A stretch of DNA of 64,000 nt from Mycolicibacterium komossense (lineage in GTDB: Bacteria > Actinomycetota > Actinomycetes > Mycobacteriales > Mycobacteriaceae): positions 186,001 to 250,000 of the forward strand of contig NZ_JACKTY010000030.1 in NCBI RefSeq assembly GCF_025822605.1, in the 5' to 3' direction. The notes under the pieces are model-generated. The model was given only the letters and a program-made list of their open reading frames with translations. It searched no databases and was not told the origin of the DNA. A program made the position numbers and the translations under genes. Below, piece by piece: positions 56,736 through 64,000 of this stretch; positions within the stretch are counted from its first letter, which is position 1; the number at the start of each line of letters is the position of its first letter.

Positions 56736-56863
56736 TTCGCGGCGCTAGGGACGAGTTCATCACCACGGCTGTGGATTCTTGCGGATCTGGGGAAAGCCGC
56801 CGACTTCCACGACCCTGCTGATCAACTCGGCCATAGGGCCGCAGAGGGACTACTGGTTCCGGC

Positions 56864-58408
56864 TCACCGCCAGCTGGGCAGCCAGATCTCCATATTCCAG
56901 GTGGCGTGCGAGATGGGCAGTCCGGTGAGCACCGGGAACAGCCAGGCGAAGTTGGTGATCACCAAGGCGAGATAACAGCAGACGACGAGCATTCCCAGCG
57001 TTCGGCGCTCGGCGTTCTGCCCGGGTTTGTACAGGATGTCCCCGCAGATCAATGCGATGGCCATCACGAGAAACGGCCCCATGGTCGAGGCATAGAAGAA
57101 GTACATCTGCCGGTCGATGTCGGCGAACCACGGCAGCCACCCGGCGAGGTACCCCACCAACACGACGGCATAGCGCCAGTCTCGGCGAACGAACGCCCGC
57201 CATGCCATATAGAACAGCACCGGCACCGCGAGCCACCACATCGCGGGGGTGCCCACCAGCATCACGGCCTTGACGCACGACTGCGCGCCGCAGCCCGGCA
57301 CGTTGTCCTGGTCGATCGCGTACAGCACCGGCCGCAGCGACATCGGCCACGTCCACGGCTTGGATTCCCACGGATGGTGGTTACCGGCGGCGTTGGTCAG
57401 GCCGGAGTGAAAGTCGAAGGCCTTACTGGTGAAGTGCCACAGCGACCGGATGGCGTCGGGGGGTTGGTACCACTGCCGCTCGCCGATGGTTTGTCCCACC
57501 TCGTACCGGTCCACGGCCGTCTCCGAGGCGAACCAGGGGGCGTAGGAGGCGAGATACACGCCGAACGGGATCAGCAGCATCACGTACAACGTGGGGCCGA
57601 CGTCGCGGCGGACGGTGCCCAGCCACGGTCGCGGCACCCGGTACGCCCGGCGGGCGGCGATATCGAAGGCCAGCGACATCGCGCCGAAGAAGATGATGAA
57701 GTACAGGCCGGACCATTTGGTGGCACAGGCCAATCCGAGCAGAACTCCGGCGCCGAACCGCCACCACCGCACGCCAAGGCGCGGTCCCCAGGGGGTCTCG
57801 GCGATCCGGCCGTCCAGGAGCGCGTTGTGCATTCGCTCCCGGACCTGGTCCCGGTCGACGATCAACGCTCCGAACGCCATCACGATGAAGAACGTCAGAA
57901 ACCCGTCGAGCAACGCGGTGCGGGCTGTGACGAAGGTGACGGCGTCGGCGCACAACAACACTCCGGCGATACCGCCGACGAGCGTCGAGCGGCTGATCCG
58001 CCGCACAATCCGGGCCACCACCGCCACCAGCACCACGCCGAGCAGTGCGCCGGTGAACCGCCAGCCCAGCCCGTTGTAGCCGAAGATGCCCTCGCCGATG
58101 GCGATCAGCTGCTTGCCGACCGGCGGATGCACCACCAGGCCGAAGCCGGGGTTGTCCTCGACGAAGTGGTTGTTCCACACCTGCCAGGCCTGCGGCGCGT
58201 AGTGCTTCTCGTCGAAGATCGGCGTCCCGGCGTCGGTGGGGGACTGCAGGTTGATGAAACGGGTCACGGTGGCCAGTGCGGCGATCACTGCCGTCATCGC
58301 CCAGCCCTGCAGCCGATCGACGGGTCCGAAATCGGTGACGGGGACGAGCGGGCCGGGACTGATCACAGGTACGGCACGCTCCGTCATCACGGGGCTGGGA
58401 GCGGTCAT
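56864..58408 (-). CDS. pmt: Protein O-mannosyltransferase (Rv1002c/Pmt-like)
   Basis: 514 residues from ATG 58408; the frame is open antisense into rsmI. It transfers mannose from polyprenyl-phosphomannose to Ser/Thr of exported proteins at the membrane. The PMT Asp-Glu motif PIFDEKHYAPQ follows the first helix, the first loop has VHPPVGKQLIAIGEG, and about ten helices follow. The long extracytoplasmic loop carries WYQPPDAIRSLWHFTSKAFDFHSG. M. tuberculosis Rv1002c is 503 residues, in the same place. It is divergent from rsmI with a 37-bp gap. Confidence 0.95.
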   Translation of the reverse strand: MTAPSPVMTERAVPVISPGPLVPVTDFGPVDRLQGWAMTAVIAALATVTRFINLQSPTDAGTPIFDEKHYAPQAWQVWNNHFVEDNPGFGLVVHPPVGKQLIAIGEGIFGYNGLGWRFTGALLGVVLVAVVARIVRRISRSTLVGGIAGVLLCADAVTFVTARTALLDGFLTFFIVMAFGALIVDRDQVRERMHNALLDGRIAETPWGPRLGVRWWRFGAGVLLGLACATKWSGLYFIIFFGAMSLAFDIAARRAYRVPRPWLGTVRRDVGPTLYVMLLIPFGVYLASYAPWFASETAVDRYEVGQTIGERQWYQPPDAIRSLWHFTSKAFDFHSGLTNAAGNHHPWESKPWTWPMSLRPVLYAIDQDNVPGCGAQSCVKAVMLVGTPAMWWLAVPVLFYMAWRAFVRRDWRYAVVLVGYLAGWLPWFADIDRQMYFFYASTMGPFLVMAIALICGDILYKPGQNAERRTLGMLVVCCYLALVITNFAWLFPVLTGLPISHATWNMEIWLPSWR

Positions 58409-58445
58409 CACAAGAATCGTAAGCGGCGATCGTAGGCTTGCCCTC

Positions 58446-59282
58446 ATGAGTGGTGGCCGACTGTTGCTGGGCGCCACGCCGCTGGGACAGCCCGGTGACG
58501 CATCGGCGCGGCTGATCGAGGCGCTGGCCTCGGCAGATATCGTCGCTGCCGAGGACACCCGCCGGGTCCGCTCGCTGGCCTCCGCGCTGGGGGTCAGCAT
58601 CACCGGCCGGATCGTCAGCCTGTTCGACCAGAACGAGGCGGTCCGGGTTCCCGCGCTCCTGGAGGAGCTGCAGCAGGGTGCGACGGTGCTGGCGGTGACC
58701 GACGCAGGGATGCCGTTGATCAGCGATCCCGGTTACCGACTGGTGACGGCCTGCGTGGCCGCCGGGGTGCCGGTCAGCTGCCTGCCGGGCCCATCGGCGG
58801 TGACGACCGCGCTCGCGATCTCCGGCCTGCCCTCGGAGCGGTTCTGTTTCGAGGGGTTCGCCCCGCGCAAGGAGGCGGCCCGCCGGACGTGGCTGGCCTC
58901 GCTGGCGGCCGAACGGCGTACCTGTGTGTTCTTCGAATCGCCGCGCCGGCTGGAAGCCTGTCTGCGTGATGCGGTCGAGCAGCTCGGCGCCGACCGTCGG
59001 GCAGCGGTGTGCCGGGAGTTGACGAAGACCCACGAGGAGGTCATCCGCGGCTCGCTGGCCGAGCTCGTCGACTGGTCGGCCGGCGGCGTGCTCGGCGAGA
59101 TCACCGTGGTGCTGGCCGGCGCGACACCCGTCACGGATATCGACGTGCTGGCCGCGCAGGTTCAGGCGTTGACCGAGGAGGGTCTCGGGGTCAAAGAGGC
59201 GTGCCAGCAGGTGATCGCGGCGCATCCCGGTGCTCCGTCGCGCCGCGAGCTCTACGATGCGGTGCTTCGCTCGCGGCAGTGA
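58446..59282 (+). CDS. rsmI: 16S rRNA (cytidine1402-2'-O)-methyltransferase
   Basis: 278 residues. The SAM-dependent tetrapyrrole-methylase fold has LLGATPLGQPGDAS, AAEDTRRVRSL, VLAVTDAGMPLISDPGY and CLPGPSAVTTALAISGLP. With RsmH it modifies C1402 in the ribosomal P site. A TAGGCT -10 lies 9 bases upstream of ATG 58446, so the mRNA is probably leaderless. Its 3' end overlaps pabB antisense by 92 bp. Confidence 0.94.
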   Translation: MSGGRLLLGATPLGQPGDASARLIEALASADIVAAEDTRRVRSLASALGVSITGRIVSLFDQNEAVRVPALLEELQQGATVLAVTDAGMPLISDPGYRLVTACVAAGVPVSCLPGPSAVTTALAISGLPSERFCFEGFAPRKEAARRTWLASLAAERRTCVFFESPRRLEACLRDAVEQLGADRRAAVCRELTKTHEEVIRGSLAELVDWSAGGVLGEITVVLAGATPVTDIDVLAAQVQALTEEGLGVKEACQQVIAAHPGAPSRRELYDAVLRSRQ

Positions 59283-60510
59283 TTGTCGAAGCGCCGAGCC
59301 CGATGGTCGCGGCGGCCTTGTCCAGGCATTCCTGCCACTCGGCATCGACGTCGGAGTCGGCGGTGATCCCGCCGCCCACTCCGAGCAGAGCCGCGCCCGT
59401 GCTGTCGAATTCGACGGTCCGGATAGCCACGTTGAGTTCGGTGCCGGCCAGGGGCGACGCCAAACCGACTGTGCCGCAATAGACTCCGCGCCGGCGCGGC
59501 TCCCACTGGGACAGCAGTTCGCGGGCCCGGCCCTTGGGGGTGCCGGTGACGGAAGCGGGCGGGAAGGTGGCAGACAGCAGATCGTGCATCGTCAATTCGG
59601 CAGGCACCTGGGACGACACCGTCGACACCAGATGCCAGACACCGGGGGCGGGGCGTACCGCCAACAGTTCGGGGACGCCGACCGAACCCGTCACCGCGAC
59701 CCGGCCGAGGTCGTTGCGGACCAGGTCGACGATCATGATGTTCTCGGCGACATCCTTGACCGACGCCCTGAGCTGCGCAGGGTCGGCATGCAACGGCAGT
59801 GTGCCCTTGATCGGGCTGGACACCACCGTGTCGCCACGGCGAACGAGGAAAACCTCGGGTGACAGCGAGGCCACCGCACCCCACGCGCCGGCGACATAGG
59901 CACCCCTGGCGGGTGCGGTGCGCGCGACGGCATCGGCGAAGAAATCCAGTGGCGACCCGTGGATGCTCCCGGTGAATTGCGTGCACACGCAGGCTTGGTA
60001 GACCTCGCCGGCAACGATCGCGTCGAGACAGGCTGCCACGCCGGAGCGGTGCACGTCGCGGTTGGGCGCCGACCAGTCGATACGCCAGGGCGCGGCGGGG
60101 GCGTCGTCGGTGACGGCGTCGGCCAGCCAGTGGGGCATGGGTGCACCGGAAAGACTTTCATACCACCAGATTTCGCTGCTGTCCTGTCGCAGGACGCAGT
60201 CCGTCCACCCGCCGGCGGCGACCGGAATACGGCCGGGCCGCCCGTCGGCACCGGCATCGGGATAGGAGAGGTAACCCACCCATCCGCCGCCGATCGCCCC
60301 GGCTTCGGCGTCGATACCGGGACCGGTGGTGAAGACGTCGTCAGGCGCGGTCGGTGCCGCGTCGACCGAGGGCGCGATGACGGCCCGTGCACCGAACCAC
60401 TCGCCGGTCAGCGCCGCCGGTGGCGCCAGCTGGTGGAGCTGCGCCGCGCGTGCGACGGCTCGCAGCAGCCGCGGGGCGGTGCCCACAGCGCCGAGCCGGT
60501 CGATCCGCAT
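59191..60510 (-). CDS. pabB: Aminodeoxychorismate synthase component I
   Basis: 439 residues. Chorismate-binding domain signatures are AGEVYQACVCTQ, SPEVFLVRRGDTVVSSPIKGT, NIMIVDLVRNDLGRVA, FPPASVTGTPKGRA and GVYCGTVG. With PabA it makes 4-amino-4-deoxychorismate for folate. The last 35 residues after IGLGASTITAA are an Arg/Ala/Pro extension encoded opposite the end of rsmI. No amidotransferase domain is fused. Confidence 0.93.
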   Translation of the reverse strand: MRIDRLGAVGTAPRLLRAVARAAQLHQLAPPAALTGEWFGARAVIAPSVDAAPTAPDDVFTTGPGIDAEAGAIGGGWVGYLSYPDAGADGRPGRIPVAAGGWTDCVLRQDSSEIWWYESLSGAPMPHWLADAVTDDAPAAPWRIDWSAPNRDVHRSGVAACLDAIVAGEVYQACVCTQFTGSIHGSPLDFFADAVARTAPARGAYVAGAWGAVASLSPEVFLVRRGDTVVSSPIKGTLPLHADPAQLRASVKDVAENIMIVDLVRNDLGRVAVTGSVGVPELLAVRPAPGVWHLVSTVSSQVPAELTMHDLLSATFPPASVTGTPKGRARELLSQWEPRRRGVYCGTVGLASPLAGTELNVAIRTVEFDSTGAALLGVGGGITADSDVDAEWQECLDKAAATIGLGASTITAASEAPHRRARGATEHRDAPRSPAGTPL

Positions 60511-60522
60511 CGTCCAAGCTTG

Positions 60523-61425
60523 TCAGACGCGGCCGATCTGCCGCGGAACGGTCACCGTCGTCAGCTTCTCCGGATTGCGCATCGCGTAGAAATTGGTGAT
60601 CCTGCCGTCGACCACCTCGACGGTGACCACGCTCTCCAGGTTGTCACCGAGATACAGCACGAGGGCGGGTGCGCTGTTGTAGTTCGCGGGCTCGACGCGG
60701 CCATCGGGACCGCCCAACCGGATCAGGCCCATCACCAGCCTGGCCACCTTCTCGGCACCGGCGACCGGTCTGCGGGCGGCGCTCGCCTTGCCGTCGCTGT
60801 CGGCGGTCCACACCACATCCGGCGCCAGCATCGTCATCAGCGCGGCCAGGTCGCCGGTGGCGGCGGCGGTAAAGAACGAGGTGGTCAGCTCGACCGACGT
60901 CTGGTGGTCGACGGGATCGAACCGTTTCCGCCTGGACTGCACATACTCGCGGGCGCGGTGGGCCATCTGGCGCACCGCGACCGTGGATCTCCCTACCGCC
61001 GAAGCGATCTCGTCATGGCTGAAGCCGAACACCTCGCGCAGCACGAACACCGCGCGCTCGTCGGGGCGCAGCGTTTCGAGCAATACCATCATCGCCATCG
61101 ACACCGATTCGGCCAGCACCGCATCGGCCGAAGCGTCGTCCTCGGTGATCAGCAGCGGCTCCGGAAGCCACGGACCGACGTAGTCCTCGCGCCTACGGGA
61201 TTCGGACCGCAGGGAGTTCAATGACTGGCGTGTGACGAGCTGCGCCAGATACGACTTGGTATCGCGTACCTTGTCGAGATCGACCTGCGCCCACCGCAGG
61301 TAACTCTCTTGTAGGACATCATCGGATTCGGTTGCCGAGCCGAGGATTTCGTAGGCGATGGTGAACAGCAGCGGACGCAGCAGCGTGAACCGCTCGGCAT
61401 GGACATCGCCGGTCGGGATACTCAC
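60523..61425 (-). CDS. ECF41-type sigma factor with SnoaL-like C-terminal domain
   Basis: 300 residues from GTG 61425, overlapping the upstream gene's stop (GTGA). Sigma-2 (LLRPLLFTIAYEILGSATESDD) and sigma-4 (LLETLRPDERAVFVLREVFG, SHDEIASAVGRSTVAVRQMA) are clear. The linker WLPEPLL, the DSDGKASAARRP segment and the C-terminal NPEKLTTV motif are hallmarks of group ECF41, where a fused SnoaL-like domain replaces the anti-sigma factor. Coupling to an FAD oxidoreductase is also typical of the group. The closest M. tuberculosis relative by type is SigJ. Confidence 0.92.
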   Translation of the reverse strand: MSIPTGDVHAERFTLLRPLLFTIAYEILGSATESDDVLQESYLRWAQVDLDKVRDTKSYLAQLVTRQSLNSLRSESRRREDYVGPWLPEPLLITEDDASADAVLAESVSMAMMVLLETLRPDERAVFVLREVFGFSHDEIASAVGRSTVAVRQMAHRAREYVQSRRKRFDPVDHQTSVELTTSFFTAAATGDLAALMTMLAPDVVWTADSDGKASAARRPVAGAEKVARLVMGLIRLGGPDGRVEPANYNSAPALVLYLGDNLESVVTVEVVDGRITNFYAMRNPEKLTTVTVPRQIGRV

Positions 61426-62603
61426 GAGCGGGCTGACTGTCGCTGTGCGGGACGGTCGCTGCCCTTCATCCACCAGTAGGCGCCCGGTTTGCGGGCTTCG
61501 CGGGTAAGCAAGGAGATGGTGCCCTTGCAGACGGCCTCCTTGACCAGCGCACCGGTCCGGCCGCCGAGGTACAGCCCCCGTGGGGTGTCGTCTTTGTGGC
61601 AGATCTGGATGGTGCCCGCGCCCCGGCCCACGCTGATGCACTGGCCGGTGAAGGCCTGGTTCAGCGGCGCGGGTTCGGTGCCCGCGATGCGGCTCAGCAC
61701 GGTGTTGGCGGCCTGGGCGCCCAGGGGTAGCGCAGCCTGGCAGCTCATCCGCAGCGGCTGGTTCGACGGCGAAGCGGCGTCGCCGGCGGCAACGATGCGG
61801 TCATCGTCGATGCTGGTGAGGGTTTCGTCGGTGAGTAGTCGTCCGAGTCCGTCGGTGCTCAACCCGCTCCGCGCTGCCAGCTCCGGCACACCGAAGCCCG
61901 TGGTCCACATGGTGATTGCGCTCGGCAGTGTGCGACCGTCGGCGAGTGCGACGGATTCGTGGGTCACGGTGGTCACCGACGCGGTCGGCCCGACGAGCAC
62001 GCGCACGCCGAGCTTGGCCAGCCGCTTGGCGATCGAGCGCCGCGCGCCCTCGCCGACGGATGGGCCCAGAATCGGGCCGCATACCACCGTGACGGCTCTG
62101 CCGATCTCGGCCAGTTCACTGGCGGTCTCGATCCCGGTCAGGCCACCCCCGACCACCACGATCGGGGCATCGGGCGCCGCCGCGGCCACCGCTTCGCGGA
62201 GCACCTCGGCGTGTTCGAGATCGGCGATGGGATAGGCGAATTCGGCGGCACCGGCAGCTTTCGGCGCCGAGCCGGTGCTGCCCACCGCGTAGATCAGATA
62301 GTCGTAATCCAGGGAGCTGCCGGAAGCCAATGCCACGGTACGGGTTGTTGCGTCGATGCGTATCGCACCGTCGATCACCAGCCGGATACCCTCGCCGAGC
62401 AGTCTCCGGTAGTCCACGACGGCGTCGTGGGAACCGGTGATCAACTGGTGCAACCGAATTCGTTCGACGAATGACGGGCGCGCGTTCACCAGCGTGATGT
62501 CGACGTCGTCACGCTGGCGCAGATGGTTGGCGGCCAGCACACCGGCGTAACCACCGCCGAGCACGACGATCCGGGTCCGGTGGATGGTCGGGGTCTTAGT
62601 CAT
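61422..62603 (-). CDS. FAD-dependent pyridine nucleotide-disulfide-type oxidoreductase (NDH-2-like)
   Basis: 393 residues from ATG 62603 behind AAAGGAG. The two dinucleotide folds are IVVLGGGYAGVLAANHL (FAD) and IVVVGGGLTGIETASELAE (NAD(P)H), with the FAD-contact motif RIVAAGDAAS near the C-terminus. It resembles NDH-2-type quinone reductases and AIF-like enzymes but lacks the C-terminal membrane helix. It is the likely target and partner of the ECF41 sigma factor: an ECF41-type promoter lies 30-53 bases upstream. Confidence 0.92.
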   Translation of the reverse strand: MTKTPTIHRTRIVVLGGGYAGVLAANHLRQRDDVDITLVNARPSFVERIRLHQLITGSHDAVVDYRRLLGEGIRLVIDGAIRIDATTRTVALASGSSLDYDYLIYAVGSTGSAPKAAGAAEFAYPIADLEHAEVLREAVAAAAPDAPIVVVGGGLTGIETASELAEIGRAVTVVCGPILGPSVGEGARRSIAKRLAKLGVRVLVGPTASVTTVTHESVALADGRTLPSAITMWTTGFGVPELAARSGLSTDGLGRLLTDETLTSIDDDRIVAAGDAASPSNQPLRMSCQAALPLGAQAANTVLSRIAGTEPAPLNQAFTGQCISVGRGAGTIQICHKDDTPRGLYLGGRTGALVKEAVCKGTISLLTREARKPGAYWWMKGSDRPAQRQSARS

Positions 62604-62629
62604 GTCAACTCCTTTGTTGTTGACCTCAA

Positions 62630-62656
62630 GACACCGGCCGCGGCCCCGATGTGACA
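62630..62656 (-). promoter_or_regulatory. ECF41-type promoter
   Basis: On the minus strand, TGTCACA (62656-62650), a 16-bp spacer and TGTC (62633-62630) match the published ECF41 consensus TGTCACA...CGTC with one mismatch in the -10. It is 27-53 bases upstream of the oxidoreductase ATG, so the ECF41 sigma factor would transcribe its own operon. Confidence 0.75.
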
Positions 62657-62700
62657 GCGCCACCTCGCATTGTGGCGCAGCTCACTCGTCTTCGGTTGGG

Positions 62701-64000
62701 TTACTCGTCGTCGGTCGGCGCGACATACCGCGGGAAAACCCCTTCCGGCTTCGGTAGGGGGGTCCCGGCGACCAGTCGGGTACCGATCGCGGTGAAGGTC
62801 CGTTGATCTTCCGGCTGGCCGAGCAGGTCCAGCAGCTTGGCCGCCGCCGCCGGCATCACGGGTTGCACCAACAGAGCGGCGATCCTGACCACTTCCAGCG
62901 TCGTGTAGAGCACCGTCGAGAAACGTTGCTGATCGACCTCGGAGTCGGACTTGCGCAGCACCCACGGTTCCTGCGCGGAGAAGTATCGGTTGGCCGCACC
63001 GAGCATCAGCCAGATCGCTTCCAGCGCCTGATGCATGGCCTGCTCGTCGAAGAACCCGCGGACCTTCGCCAGTAGCGCATCGGCCTCAGTCAGCATGGTC
63101 TCGTCCTCGGCGCTGAATTCGCCTGGGGTGGGGGCTATTCCGTCGAGATTCTTGTTCACCATCGACAGCGATCGCTGCGCGAGGTTGCCGAGCTCGTTGG
63201 CCAGATCGGAGTTGATCCGGTTGATGATGCCCTCTTCGCTGTAGCTGCCGTCCTGCCCGAACGGCACCTCGCGGAGCAGGAAGTAGCGCACCTGGTCCAG
63301 GCCGAAGGCATTGATGAGGTCGACTGGATCTACTACGTTGCCCACCGACTTGCTCATCTTCGCGCCGCTGTTGAGTAGCCAGCCGTGAGCAAAAACTCTG
63401 CGGGGCAACTCGATTCCGGCTGACATCAGGAACGCCGGCCAGTAGACGGTGTGGAACCGGATGATGTCCTTGCCGATCATGTGCAGATCGGCCGGCCAAT
63501 ACCGTTGAAAGGCAGAGGAATCGGTATTCGGGAAGCCGACCCCGGTCAGGTAGTTGGTCAGCGCATCGACCCAGACGTACATCACATGATCGGGGTGGCC
63601 GGGCACTGGCACGCCCCAGTCGAATGTCGTCCGCGAGATCGACAGGTCGCGCAGGCCGCCCGAGACGAAGCTGACCACCTCGTTGCGACGGACCTGGGGT
63701 GCGATGAATTCGGGGTGCGCCTCGTAATGGGCCAGCAGCCGGTCGGTGTAGGCCGACAGCTTGAAGAAATAGGTCTGCTCCTCGGTCCAGGTGACGGCCG
63801 CTCCGGTGTCGGTCGCGACCCGGACGCCGTCGGCGTTGACCGAGGTCTCTGATTCCGTGACGAAACCCTCGTCGCGCACGGAATACCACCCCGAGTAGCT
63901 GTCGAGGTAGATATCGCCCGCATCGGCCATCCGCTGCCAGATCGCCTTGGATGCCTCGTAGTGATCGGGGTCCGACGTCCGGATGAACCGGTCGAACGAG
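62701..64000 (-). CDS. metG: Methionyl-tRNA synthetase (3' part)
   Basis: 433 codons are visible; the start lies beyond the window. It charges tRNA-Met. Visible are the frame entering as SFDRFIRTSDPDHYEASKAIW, the connective peptide without the zinc Cys cluster (type lacking it, as in M. tuberculosis), WVDALTNYLTGVGFPNTDSS, and the KMSKS loop GAKMSKSVGNVVDP. The C-terminus ends near VFPRYVAPTDDE, so no C-terminal tRNA-binding appendix is present. The HIGH motif is outside. Confidence 0.97.
   Translation of the reverse strand, partial: SFDRFIRTSDPDHYEASKAIWQRMADAGDIYLDSYSGWYSVRDEGFVTESETSVNADGVRVATDTGAAVTWTEEQTYFFKLSAYTDRLLAHYEAHPEFIAPQVRRNEVVSFVSGGLRDLSISRTTFDWGVPVPGHPDHVMYVWVDALTNYLTGVGFPNTDSSAFQRYWPADLHMIGKDIIRFHTVYWPAFLMSAGIELPRRVFAHGWLLNSGAKMSKSVGNVVDPVDLINAFGLDQVRYFLLREVPFGQDGSYSEEGIINRINSDLANELGNLAQRSLSMVNKNLDGIAPTPGEFSAEDETMLTEADALLAKVRGFFDEQAMHQALEAIWLMLGAANRYFSAQEPWVLRKSDSEVDQQRFSTVLYTTLEVVRIAALLVQPVMPAAAAKLLDLLGQPEDQRTFTAIGTRLVAGTPLPKPEGVFPRYVAPTDDE

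Overview
The window is chromosomal DNA of a rapidly growing, non-tuberculous mycobacterium (Mycolicibacterium-like). Codon use is strongly GC-rich. Gene order follows the M. tuberculosis stretch Rv0949-Rv1007c: M23 peptidase, sucCD, Rv0953c, Rv0954, perM, purNH, Rv0958/0959, Rv0966c, echA7-fadE12-accA2-accD2-fadE13-Rv0976c, rpmF, mprAB-pepD-moaB2, mscL, Rv0990c-0992c, galU, moeA1/glp, rimJ, Rv0996, Rv0998, Rv1000c, arcA, pmt, rsmI, pabB, metG. An MspA-type porin locus, absent from slow-growing pathogens, supports the assignment. Orthologue names come from recognising proteins and synteny by eye; no database search was run.

Layout. 1-8.9 kb: envelope peptidase, succinyl-CoA synthetase, a thiolase-like protein and flavin-type (LLM) monooxygenases. 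Two sites match the KstR cholesterol-regulator motif. 9-13.7 kb: division-linked membrane proteins (Rv0954-like, PerM), then purN-purH. 13.7-20.8 kb: a MarR regulator with a divergent deazaflavin-type reductase, an AAA+/VWA pair, a secreted Ser/Thr/Lys-tailed protein and a DUF1707 protein. 20.8-29.3 kb: a tightly coupled six-gene acyl-CoA catabolic operon (AtuA-like, two acyl-CoA dehydrogenases, both subunits of a biotin-dependent carboxylase, an enoyl-CoA hydratase). 29.4-34.3 kb: L32, then the MprAB envelope-stress system with PepD and MoaB2. 34.4-36.6 kb: a small ORF behind a perfect CRP-type palindrome, a frameshifted mspA porin, MscL and a small secreted protein. 36.7-43.3 kb: SAF protein, FmdB-type chaperone with a CIRCE element, folate cycloligase, galU-glp-rimJ-glpR and tRNA-Ala(CGC). 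43.9-53.6 kb: accessory enzymes, a cAMP-regulated lysine acetyltransferase, lipoproteins, TspO and an Ntn hydrolase. 53.5-64 kb: soxR-alkB divergent from arcA, pmt, rsmI, pabB, an ECF41-type sigma factor coupled to an FAD oxidoreductase, and the 3' part of metG.

Functional threads. (1) Stress sensing, where each regulator sits beside a recognisable site: MprA direct repeats before mprA and pepD, a CIRCE element before the FmdB chaperone, a SoxR dyad between soxR and arcA, an ECF41-type promoter before the oxidoreductase-sigma pair, and a MarR palindrome. (2) cAMP: CRP-type palindromes before sucC and before a 52-codon ORF, plus a cAMP-binding acetyltransferase. (3) Lipid, sterol and branched acyl-CoA catabolism: two KstR-type boxes and the AtuA/carboxylase operon. 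(4) Cell division: Rv0954-like/PerM and Glp/GlpR. No prophage, insertion sequence, CRISPR array or integrative element was seen.
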